Origin: Gemmatimonadota bacterium
GTDB lineage: Bacteria > Gemmatimonadota > Gemmatimonadetes > Gemmatimonadales > Gemmatimonadaceae
Length of the DNA: 64,000 nt
Direction: 5' to 3'
Assembly: GCA_028287305.1 (NCBI GenBank)
Contig: JAQBPX010000012.1
Span: 1-64,000, forward strand
Shown here in pieces: positions 35,902 to 43,111 of this stretch. The translations under genes and the position numbers were made by a program. The notes beneath the pieces were generated by a model that did no database searches, was not told the origin of the DNA, and worked only from the letters and a program-made list of their open reading frames with translations. Every line of letters begins with the position of its first letter. The first letter of the stretch is position 1.

Positions 35902-35916
35902 AACTTACAGTATCGT
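35902..35916. promoter_or_regulatory. Face-to-face candidate -10 elements in a 28-base divergent gap
   Basis: The gap between the response regulator and the thioesterase gene is only 28 bases. On the minus strand TAAGTT (35907-35902) lies seven bases before the regulator ATG. On the plus strand TATCGT (35911-35916) lies eight bases before the thioesterase ATG. Both spacings would give transcripts with little or no leader. No clear -35 element is seen on either strand. Confidence 0.4.
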
Positions 35917-35923
35917 ACGCCCC

Positions 35924-36370
35924 ATGAGCGATACCCCGCAGAGCACCACCGCCATGCAGGACTGGTACGCGAGCCTCGAGACCCGCGGCCTCTCGGATGT
36001 CCTCGGCATCGAGATCCTCGAACTCACCCCGCAGCGCGTGGTGGCCACCATGCCGGTGGATCGCCGCACCTGGCAGCCCTTCGGCATCCTGCATGGCGGC
36101 GCCTCCGTGGCGCTGGCCGAGACCGCGGCCTCACTCGGCGCCACGGCGAACCTCGACATCACGAAGTTCGTGGCGGTCGGGCAGGAGATCAACGCGAACC
36201 ACCTGCGGCCCAAGCGGTCGGGCACGGTGCGTGCGACGGCGGTGCCGGTTCACGTCGGCCGAGCCAGCCAGGTCTGGACGGTCGACATCGTCGATGAGGA
36301 GGGAAGGCGCGTGTGCGTCTCGCGCTGCACCCTGGCAGTCGTGCCGCGCGAGCGCGGCCAGGAGGGTTAG
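35924..36370 (+). CDS. PaaI/MenI-like hotdog-fold thioesterase
   Basis: A 148-residue hotdog-fold acyl-CoA thioesterase. The diagnostic segment is QPFGILHGGASVALAETAAS (HGG loop with catalytic Glu), followed by VGQEINANHLRPKRSGTVRA and the final strand VWTVDIVDEEGRRVCVSRCT, as in PaaI/YbdB/MenI-type enzymes. The substrate is not predictable. It is divergent from the two-component pair and three bases before a CopD-like gene. Confidence 0.9.
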   Translation: MSDTPQSTTAMQDWYASLETRGLSDVLGIEILELTPQRVVATMPVDRRTWQPFGILHGGASVALAETAASLGATANLDITKFVAVGQEINANHLRPKRSGTVRATAVPVHVGRASQVWTVDIVDEEGRRVCVSRCTLAVVPRERGQEG

Positions 36371-36373
36371 GGG

Positions 36374-37324
36374 ATGCAGGCGGAGGCTTGGTCCTTCGAC
36401 GCGGGCCGCTCGGCGGGGGAGCTGGCCAGCTTCATCGCGCAGATGATTCCCGCCGGCGCCATCGGCTTCCGGTACTTCGCGCTGCGCAGCGGCATGCGCC
36501 CCGGAACCACGGGCGACACCTTCCACGCGAGCGCCGCGCGGCGGGCAGCCCTGCTCGCGCTGCTGTTCACCCTCTATCGCGCCTGGGGCATCATCGGCGG
36601 GCTCCCGGCGCAGGCCGCGCGGCGCAAGCTGGATGCGATGGGCCTGCTCACGAGCGACATCGGCACGGCGCTCTCCGTGCTCTGCGTGGTGCTCGCGGTG
36701 GTGGGCTTTGCGCTCGCGTGGCGCGGCGTGCGGGCGGGATGGCCACTCGCGGCCTTCGGCGTGGTGGTGAGCCCCTTTCGCTCACTGCTCACCGGCCGCC
36801 TGGGCGGCATCGTGAATCCCGCGCACGTCCTCTTCGCCGGATTGTGGATCGGCACCCTCTTCGTGCTGGTCGTGATCGGCCTCGCGCCGCTGATGCGCGC
36901 CGAGGCGCGCGAACGGCGCGGCGCGCTGGCGGCGGACATGGTGCGCGGCTTCTCGCCGCTGGCGCTCGCGAGCGGCGGCATGGTGGTGCTGTTCGGGTTG
37001 ATAACGGCGTGGACACACCTCGGCGCGGTGGATGCGCTCTGGACCACGCCGTACGGCGTGATGCTGATCCGGAAGCTGATCTTCGTGGCGGCGGTGTTCG
37101 GGCTCGGGGCCTGGAACTGGAAGCGCCAGGGCCCAACCCTCGGCAGCGACGAAGCCGCGCGCTCGATCCGCAAGTCGTCCATCACGGAGCTCACGGTGGC
37201 GTTCGTGGTGCTGCTGCTCACGTCGGTGCTCGTGACGATGCCGGCGCCGGCGGAGAAGGGAGGGTCGCCGCCGGGTGGACCTCCGCCGGGTGGGGCTCCC
37301 GCTTCAACTGCGCCTGGCCCCTGA
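36374..37324 (+). CDS. CopD-family integral membrane protein
   Basis: A 316-residue membrane protein with about eight hydrophobic segments. The second half matches the CopD copper-resistance domain: NPAHVLFAGLWIGTLFVLVV, then SPLALASGGMVVLFGLITAW and TPYGVMLIRKLIFVAAVFGL with NWKR. CopD proteins are linked to copper uptake or to cytochrome-oxidase copper supply. The tail is Pro/Gly-rich (PPGGPPPGGAPAS). No copper chaperone gene is adjacent, so the metal role is an inference from the family. Confidence 0.8.
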   Translation: MQAEAWSFDAGRSAGELASFIAQMIPAGAIGFRYFALRSGMRPGTTGDTFHASAARRAALLALLFTLYRAWGIIGGLPAQAARRKLDAMGLLTSDIGTALSVLCVVLAVVGFALAWRGVRAGWPLAAFGVVVSPFRSLLTGRLGGIVNPAHVLFAGLWIGTLFVLVVIGLAPLMRAEARERRGALAADMVRGFSPLALASGGMVVLFGLITAWTHLGAVDALWTTPYGVMLIRKLIFVAAVFGLGAWNWKRQGPTLGSDEAARSIRKSSITELTVAFVVLLLTSVLVTMPAPAEKGGSPPGGPPPGGAPASTAPGP

Positions 37325-37332
37325 GCAGTTAC

Positions 37333-37457
37333 GGAAGTCTGTGGTCTGTAGCATGAGCAGCGACATGGTATGCGGGCGCTTCCTTCGGGAGCGCCCGCTT
37401 CGTCATCAGTTCGTAGTTGGAATCGTGGTGCCACAGACCACAGACCACAGACCTCCC
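37333..37457. repeat. Inverted repeat of GTCTGTG heptamers around a terminator
   Basis: The left arm (about 37336-37353) carries two GTCTGTG/A units. The right arm (about 37428-37453) carries three complementary units (CACAGAC), 16 of 18 bases pairing in the best register. A GC-rich terminator hairpin sits between the arms. The element fills the gap between the CopD-like gene and the convergent secreted-protein gene; no coding sense is seen in 37325-37474. Confidence 0.75.
37372..37407 (+). terminator. GC-rich hairpin with CTTCGG loop and TTCGTCATC tail
   Basis: GCGGGCGCTTC (37372-37382) pairs with GAGCGCCCGC (37389-37398), one wobble pair, closed by a stable C-TTCG-G loop. The tail is TTCGTCATC. 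It should end the thioesterase/CopD transcript. Confidence 0.8.
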
Positions 37458-37474
37458 CGAGCGCCATTACGAGG

Positions 37475-39133
37475 CTACCGAACTATCTCGACATCGCGGA
37501 AAGCCTCCGCGGCCGCACCGTTCCCGGAACTCACCACGAGCTTCAGTCGATACCGCCCGGAAGGCAGCGACCCCAGGTCCACCGAGACCGCCCGCGGCAC
37601 CTCTCCCCCCGCCCTCACCGGCCGGTCCGTCCACCGGATCGAGAGCGTCGGCGCCACTCTCGCCAGGTGCAGCCGCTCCTTCACCTTCCGCAGCGCCCCG
37701 ACCTCGATCGGCTCGACCGTCAGCGCAACTGCCAGCTCCTCGCCGCCAGCGCTCACGCCGTACGTCTCCCAGAACAGCCCGACCTTCGTCACGCGCACCA
37801 GTCGCGCACTCGGCAGCGCTGCCGCCACCGCGTCGTCGAGCGTGCGCACCTCGGCGCCCTCTCGCGCTGCGAACAGCAGCATGCTCGACACGCCCAGCCG
37901 CCCCGGTGCCAGCCAGTTGGGCGCAACCACCTCGCGCACGCGCGCGAAACCAGCGCTGTCCTCGCGTGACAGCTCGACGGACACCAGCTGCGCGGCGGCG
38001 GGCGACGTCATGCTCATCACGCCGCTCCACCTCGCGCTGGCGACGTGCGTGCGGCGCACCATCTCCGGACTCGGCGACAGCGCCAGCACGCCGCGCACCG
38101 CGGCGGACCCGGCGATCGTATCCGCCAGCGCGTACGCCGCCACCACGCGCATCGAGTCGCCGCGCCGGAAGGCCGACAGCTGCGCATCCATCTCGCGGAA
38201 CTGGCGCGCGTACGGCGGCGCGTAGCGCGCCCGGGCGCCCACGCCACGCGCATGCACGTCGTCGCGCGCTCCAGTCACCAGTCTCTCCGGCGCGCTGTCC
38301 ACCGGAAGCCACGCGTAGCTCGGCGCATGATCGTGCCCGATCACAGGCGGCTCCGAGAGTGCGCCCGGGCCCGCGATCGTGCGCGAGTACCACGCCGGCA
38401 CGCCATACCGCACCATCAACTCGCGGAGGTCCGCGCCGAACTGCACGCCGTGCGGCGTCGCGGTGCCATCCCAGAGCAGCATCAGCGTGCGCCGCGCGAA
38501 GTACTCCGTACGCAGGTCGTTGCCGTCATGACCCATCGCAGGGGTCGCGCGCCACCACGCGTACGCCGCGATCCTCGCGCGCGTCGCGCAGTCACTGGCC
38601 TTCCAGCGCGCGCGCAGTGCGCCGTCGAGCAACGGCTCGATGTCGTTCCATGCGCACCGCTGCTTCTCCGACATCTGGGCCAGCGCGCGCGCGAACGCCG
38701 AGTCCCCCCCACCCCATCGCTGCGCTGAATGCAGTGCCAGGCCTTCCAGCGCCGCGCATGTCCATCCACCGCGGCATTCCCTCGCAGCCGCCACCGCGCT
38801 GTCCAGCCAGCCCCCGTCGATCAGGTAACGCACGCGCTGCCCGCTCAGCCATTCGTCGCCCGGCTTGGCGCGAAGCGCCTGCGCCAGCTCGCCGAGCAGC
38901 CGCTCACGGGCGCGCGCGACACGCGGTGACTCGGGCACGGCTGGGTCCGGCACGGTGTCGGCCCAGTAGCAGAACCGGCCGATGCGCGCGTCGCACTCGC
39001 CATCCCGCCCCCCGCGCACCGGTAGCCAGGCGCGTCGCTCCTCCTCGAACCGGCGCTGCGCGACGCGCGCCTGCGCTCCCGACCGGGCGGCCGAGACCGC
39101 CAGCAGCAGGAGCGCGAGGGCAGGGAATCGCAT
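37475..39133 (-). CDS. Secreted protein of unknown function
   Basis: A 552-residue protein with a signal peptide MRFPALALLLLAVSAARSGA. I do not recognise its family. The first half has paired cysteines (DARIGRFCYW, ECRGGWTCAALEG, KQRCAWNDIEPLL) and helical repeats. The segment FGADLRELMVRYGVPAWYSR is vaguely like the 'RYG-P' element of GWxTD-domain proteins, but this is weak. The last ~100 residues look like a beta-sandwich (SGRYRLKLVVSSGNG). ATG 39133 was chosen because the upstream TTG (39199) has no ribosome binding site and would bury the signal peptide. It is convergent with the CopD-like gene. Confidence 0.75.
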   Translation of the reverse strand: MRFPALALLLLAVSAARSGAQARVAQRRFEEERRAWLPVRGGRDGECDARIGRFCYWADTVPDPAVPESPRVARARERLLGELAQALRAKPGDEWLSGQRVRYLIDGGWLDSAVAAARECRGGWTCAALEGLALHSAQRWGGGDSAFARALAQMSEKQRCAWNDIEPLLDGALRARWKASDCATRARIAAYAWWRATPAMGHDGNDLRTEYFARRTLMLLWDGTATPHGVQFGADLRELMVRYGVPAWYSRTIAGPGALSEPPVIGHDHAPSYAWLPVDSAPERLVTGARDDVHARGVGARARYAPPYARQFREMDAQLSAFRRGDSMRVVAAYALADTIAGSAAVRGVLALSPSPEMVRRTHVASARWSGVMSMTSPAAAQLVSVELSREDSAGFARVREVVAPNWLAPGRLGVSSMLLFAAREGAEVRTLDDAVAAALPSARLVRVTKVGLFWETYGVSAGGEELAVALTVEPIEVGALRKVKERLHLARVAPTLSIRWTDRPVRAGGEVPRAVSVDLGSLPSGRYRLKLVVSSGNGAAAEAFRDVEIVR

Positions 39134-39235
39134 AAAAAACACGGTGGATCCAGCTTTTTCGGGCGCGGCACGCGGCGTGCCGAAGTCGACGGCAGGCAAT
39201 CAGGCGCTGACCGTAGGCTAATCGGAGGACGGACC

Positions 39236-39574
39236 ATGGAAGAAGTACCCTGGCGCGACTCGCTCGAGGACGACGTGCACCCGGCGCGCGAGCCCGAGCG
39301 TGAGCGCGTGCGCGACGACCTCGATGCCCGGCTGGCCGAACGGGGCGTGACGACCGATGGAACGGAGAGCGACGACATGCTCGCCACGCTCATGGACGAG
39401 GTCGAGCAGTTCGAGTCGGCCGTGGCCCGCCTGGGCGGTGACTCATTCGTGAACACGCCCGACAGCTCGCAGCCCGAGAACGCCCGCTTCGTGATCCCGG
39501 CTCGGCTCGCCGACGAGCGCGTGGAGGGTTACGTCGCCCGGATCCGGGAGGCTACGGAGGCACTGGGCTGGTAG
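39236..39574 (+). CDS. Small acidic hypothetical protein
   Basis: A 112-residue, strongly charged protein with no recognised domain. It has a good ribosome binding site (GGAGGACGG) before the ATG. The first 45 residues are rich in Asp/Glu/Arg (EREVRDD-type composition), followed by a helix (MLATLMDEVEQFESAVARLG) and a C-terminal segment (FVIPARLADERVEGYVARIR). No signal peptide or membrane segment, so probably cytoplasmic. Codon use is normal for the region, which supports a real gene. Confidence 0.7.
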   Translation: MEEVPWRDSLEDDVHPAREPERERVRDDLDARLAERGVTTDGTESDDMLATLMDEVEQFESAVARLGGDSFVNTPDSSQPENARFVIPARLADERVEGYVARIREATEALGW

Positions 39575-39666
39575 CGCGCCGGTAAGGGCAGGGCGCTCGT
39601 TGCGGCTGGTGGTACCGCGCGATACACTCCGCGCGTTCCCACCAGTTGCCCCTTTTCGAGGCCCGA

Positions 39667-42600
39667 ATGCGCACTTCCCCGCGCGCAGTACTCTCCCTGT
39701 TGCTCCTCGCGCCGGCGCTCGCCGTCGCCCAGCGCCCTGCTCCCTCCGCACCGCTCGCGCCACTTGCGCACGTGGACAGCGTGCAGCTGGCCGGCCTGCA
39801 GTGGCGCAACATCGGGCCGAACCGCGGTGGTCGTTCGCTCGCCGCGTCGGGCAGCCCCTCGCGCCCCATGGAGTACTATTTCGGCGCGGTGGGCGGCGGC
39901 GTCTGGAAGTCCACCGACGCTGGGCTCAACTGGGCACCGGTCTCCGACGGAAAGGTCAACAGCTCCTCCGTGGGCGCCCTCGCGGTGGCCGAGTCGAATC
40001 CCGACATCGTCTACATTGGCATGGGCGAGACCGAGATTCGCGGCAACATCATGCAGGGCGACGGCGTGTACAAGACGACCGACGCCGGCAAGACGTGGAC
40101 GCACTGCGGACTCGAGCAGACGCAGGCGATCGCGCGCATTCGCGTCGACAAGTCCAACCCCGACCTGGTCTACGTCGCCGCGCTCGGCCATCCGTATTCG
40201 CCGAACGCCGAGCGCGGCATCTTCAAGTCCACCGATGGATGCAAGTCGTGGAAGAAGGTGCTCTTCAAGGATGACTCGACGGGCGCCATCGACATCTCGG
40301 TGGATCGCACCAACCCCAACGTGATCTTCGCGTCGCTCTGGCGCGCCGGCCGCACGCCGTGGAGCATGTGGAGCGGCGGTCCCGGATCGGACCTCTACAA
40401 GAGCACCGACGCCGGCGAGACGTGGAGCGTGATCACGCGCAACCCGGGGCTGCCCTCGGGTATCATCGGCAAGATCGGCGTGAGCGTGTCACCGGTGGAC
40501 GGCAACCGCGTCTTCGCGCTGGTCGAGAACGAGAACGGGGGACTGTTCCGCTCCGATGACGCAGGCGCCACGTGGACGAAGGTCAACGTGGAACGGAAGC
40601 TCAGGCAAAGGGCGTTCTATTACACGCGCGTGTACGCGGATCCGCAGGACAAGGAGCGCGTGTACGTGGAGAACGTGCAGTTCTGGCGCTCCGACGACGG
40701 CGGCAAGGCGTTCCGCGAGGTGAATGTGCCGCATGGGGACAACCACGACCTGTGGATCGCGCCGAACGACAACAAGCGAGTGATCGTCGCCAACGATGAA
40801 GGCGGCACGGTGAGCGCGAACGATGGCGCAACCTGGACCGACTTCGACTTCCCCACGGCGCAGTCGTACCACGTGACGCTCACGAACGAGGTGATGTACC
40901 ACGTCTGCGGCGCGCAGCAGGACGAATCGACGTTCTGCGTGCCCGCCTACCAGCAGGATCCGCGCGCCGACGCGACCTTCGCGTACGACGTGGGCGGCGG
41001 TGAGAGTGGCTACATCGCCAACGACCCGAAGAACCCGAACATCTTCTACGCCGGCAGCCAGGGCGCCCTGCTCACGCGCTACGATCGCAGCAACGGCACC
41101 GCGCGCGACGTGCAGGTCTATCCGCGCTTCTTCTCCGGCGAGCCCTCGTCGGCGCTCAAGGAGCGCTGGCAGTGGACGTACCCCATCGTGTTCTCGCCGG
41201 TGGACCCCAAGCGCCTCTACACCAGCTCGCAGCACCTCTGGCTCACCACCAACGAGGGGCGCAGCTGGACGAAGATTTCCCCTGACCTCACGAAGGCGGA
41301 CCCGAAGACGCTGGGTCCCACGGGTGGTCCGATCACCAAGGACATGAACGGGCCCGAGATCTACGCGACGATCTACACGGTCGCGCCTTCCTACCACGAC
41401 GTGAATACCATCTGGACCGGGTCGGACGATGGCCTGGTGCACATCACGCGTGACGGCGGCAAGAGCTGGACGAACATCACGCCGAAGGACCTGCCGCCCT
41501 TCAGCCGCGTGAGCCTGATCGACGCCTCGCGCCACAAGGCCGGCACGGCCTATCTCGCCGCGAAGCGCTACCAGCTCGACGATCGCTCGCCGTACATCTA
41601 TCGCACAAACGACTTCGGGAAGAGCTGGACGAAGATCGTGTCCGGCATTCCCGCCGATGACTACGTGCATGCCGTGCGGGAGGACGTGAAGCGCGCCGGG
41701 CTGCTGTTCGCCGGCACCGAGCACGGCGTCTATGTCTCGTTCGACGATGGTGCGCACTGGAACTCGCTCGCGCGCAACCTGCCGAACACGCAGGTCTCCG
41801 ACATCGCCGTGCACGATCGCGACCTCGTCATCGCGACGCACGGGCGCTCGATGTACGTGATGGACAACATCGCGCCGCTCCGGCAGGTCACGCCGGCCAC
41901 CATTGCGGCGCCGCTGCACGTCTACGCGCCGCGCGAGGCGCGGCGCGGGCTCGATCCGCTCACCGTGTACTACACGCTGCGCGACTCGGTGGACACGCTC
42001 AAGGTCGAGATCCTCGACCCGGCAGGGAAGGTGGTCCGCACCTTCACCGGCGCGCCGCAGCCGCGCGCTGCCGCGGGCGCCGACGGGTCGGCGAACGACT
42101 TCCGCCGCGGCGGTGGCGAGCCAAGGCCGTCGCGCAATCGCGGGCTCAATCGCTTCGTGTGGGACGGCCGCTATCCCGGCTCCACTGTATTCGAGGGGAT
42201 GATCATGTGGAGCGCGAACCCCGGGACGGGGCCGTCGGCCCCTCCCGGGAGCTATGTGGTTCGTGTCAGCGCGGCGGGACAATCCATGACGCAACCGTTC
42301 GTGGTGCAGCGCGACCCGCGCGTGAGCGACGTGACCGACGCCGACCTCAAGGCCCAGTTCGACCTGGCGATCAAGGTGCGCGACAAGGTGACCGCGGCGA
42401 ACGAGGCAGTGATCCAGGCGCGCAAGCTGCGGACGGGCGTGCAGGAGCGCGCAAAGTCACTCGGCGGCGACATCGCAGCGGCCGCAGTGCCCGTGTCGGA
42501 TTCGCTCACGGCGCTGGAGCGTGACGTCTACCAGACGCAGAGCAGCGCGAACCAGGACCTGCTCAACTTCCCCATCAAGATCAACAATCGCCTCGCATCG

Positions 42601-42780
42601 CTGGAGCGAAGCATCCTCACCGGTGATGCGCGCCCCACCGCCGGCGCCTACCAGGTCTACGATGAGCTCTCGGCCGAGCTGCAGCTGCAGCTGCTGCGGC
42701 TCAAGCGGATCATCAACGGCGACGTGGCGAGCTTCAACCGCCTGGTGCAGGCGAAGGGAGGGGCGCCGCTCGTTCCGTGA
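39667..42780 (+). CDS. Secreted BNR/Asp-box repeat protein (VPS10/sortilin-like beta-propeller)
   Basis: An exported ~1037-residue protein (signal ending PALAVAQ). Eleven or so Asp-box/BNR motifs (S/T-x-D-x-G-x-T/S-W) run through residues ~75-730: KSTDAGLNWAP, KTTDAGKTWTH, KSTDGCKSWKK, KSTDAGETWS, RSDDAGATWTK, TTNEGRSWTK, TRDGGKSWTN, RTNDFGKSWTK and others. Such motifs define multi-bladed propellers of the sialidase/sortilin type. A C-terminal beta-sandwich and a helical tail follow (~740-1037). No catalytic sialidase residues are evident. Large proteins of this kind are typical of Gemmatimonadota and Bacteroidota; their substrates are unknown. ATG 39667 gives the signal peptide. Confidence 0.88.
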   Translation: MRTSPRAVLSLLLLAPALAVAQRPAPSAPLAPLAHVDSVQLAGLQWRNIGPNRGGRSLAASGSPSRPMEYYFGAVGGGVWKSTDAGLNWAPVSDGKVNSSSVGALAVAESNPDIVYIGMGETEIRGNIMQGDGVYKTTDAGKTWTHCGLEQTQAIARIRVDKSNPDLVYVAALGHPYSPNAERGIFKSTDGCKSWKKVLFKDDSTGAIDISVDRTNPNVIFASLWRAGRTPWSMWSGGPGSDLYKSTDAGETWSVITRNPGLPSGIIGKIGVSVSPVDGNRVFALVENENGGLFRSDDAGATWTKVNVERKLRQRAFYYTRVYADPQDKERVYVENVQFWRSDDGGKAFREVNVPHGDNHDLWIAPNDNKRVIVANDEGGTVSANDGATWTDFDFPTAQSYHVTLTNEVMYHVCGAQQDESTFCVPAYQQDPRADATFAYDVGGGESGYIANDPKNPNIFYAGSQGALLTRYDRSNGTARDVQVYPRFFSGEPSSALKERWQWTYPIVFSPVDPKRLYTSSQHLWLTTNEGRSWTKISPDLTKADPKTLGPTGGPITKDMNGPEIYATIYTVAPSYHDVNTIWTGSDDGLVHITRDGGKSWTNITPKDLPPFSRVSLIDASRHKAGTAYLAAKRYQLDDRSPYIYRTNDFGKSWTKIVSGIPADDYVHAVREDVKRAGLLFAGTEHGVYVSFDDGAHWNSLARNLPNTQVSDIAVHDRDLVIATHGRSMYVMDNIAPLRQVTPATIAAPLHVYAPREARRGLDPLTVYYTLRDSVDTLKVEILDPAGKVVRTFTGAPQPRAAAGADGSANDFRRGGGEPRPSRNRGLNRFVWDGRYPGSTVFEGMIMWSANPGTGPSAPPGSYVVRVSAAGQSMTQPFVVQRDPRVSDVTDADLKAQFDLAIKVRDKVTAANEAVIQARKLRTGVQERAKSLGGDIAAAAVPVSDSLTALERDVYQTQSSANQDLLNFPIKINNRLASLERSILTGDARPTAGAYQVYDELSAELQLQLLRLKRIINGDVASFNRLVQAKGGAPLVP

Positions 42781-42828
42781 ACTGCAGGCCCGTGGGCCCG
42801 TAGGCCCGTAGGCTCGAGCACCGACAAG

Positions 42829-42851
42829 GAAGCGCTCCGCGCTTCGTCATC
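42829..42851 (+). terminator. Short hairpin with TTCGTCATC tail
   Basis: GAAGCGC (42829-42835) pairs with GCGCTTC (42839-42845) around TCC; the 3' side continues into GTCATCGG. It lies inside the larger inverted repeat and probably ends the BNR-protein transcript. Confidence 0.55.
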
Positions 42852-42882
42852 GGTCAACAGTTCACATGGAACCAATGACAAA

Positions 42883-42918
42883 GGCGGGCGCCCACAGGCG
42901 CCCGCCTTCGTCGTCATT
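42883..42918 (+). terminator. GC-rich hairpin with TTCGTCGTCATT tail
   Basis: GGCGGGCGCC (42883-42892) pairs perfectly with GGCGCCCGCC (42897-42906) around CACA, followed by TTCGTCGTCATTG. This is a second terminator in the same gap. It is symmetrical, so it may also stop minus-strand transcription coming from the small gene at 42974-43093. Confidence 0.7.
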
Positions 42919-42973
42919 GCTCGAGCCCACGGGCCCACGGGCCTACAGGCCTGTCGTTTTCTCGACCGTCAGG

Positions 42974-43093
42974 CTAGAAAAAAAACCACCACAGCACCCC
43001 CATCTCCACCGTCGCCATCACGATTCCAAACACGATCGCCCGCCTCATGTCGCGCTGGCCCTTCCGCTCCGCCTCCCGCAACTCGTCATCCAT
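42974..43093 (-). CDS. Candidate 39-residue single-pass membrane protein
   Basis: A short open frame on the minus strand, divergent from the hybrid kinase with 18 bases between starts. The predicted peptide has a charged N-terminus (MDDELREAERKGQRDMRRA) followed by one hydrophobic segment of about 20 residues (IVFGIVMATVEMGVLWWFFF), ending at the stop. The charge pattern and uninterrupted helix look like a genuine small membrane protein, and third codon positions are mostly G/C as in neighbours until the Phe-rich end. No clear ribosome binding site is seen. It may act with the adjacent kinase, but that is only proximity. Confidence 0.5.
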   Translation of the reverse strand: MDDELREAERKGQRDMRRAIVFGIVMATVEMGVLWWFFF

Positions 43094-43111
43094 CACGATA
43101 TTGTGGGGCAC

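Larger units (their letters stand above)
42785..42953. repeat. Inverted repeat of GGCCCGTAG-type units enclosing two terminators
   Basis: Arms 42785-42820 and 42918-42953 match over 36 bases with four mismatches. Each arm is a run of ~9-base units (GGCCCGTAG/GGGCCCGTG). The 97 bases between them contain two separate GC-rich hairpins. The element fills the gap between the BNR protein and the next genes. Confidence 0.85.

Noticed and set aside
33818-36094. A 758-codon open frame spanning the kinase and the antisense of the regulator start
   Set aside because: Only the part from 35164 downward matches a kinase. The N-terminal extension is the wrong frame of the response regulator and thioesterase region.
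37417-39135. A 572-codon plus-strand frame opposite the secreted protein at 37475-39133
   Set aside because: Arg/Pro/Ser-rich shadow with no domain; the minus strand has a signal peptide and normal composition.
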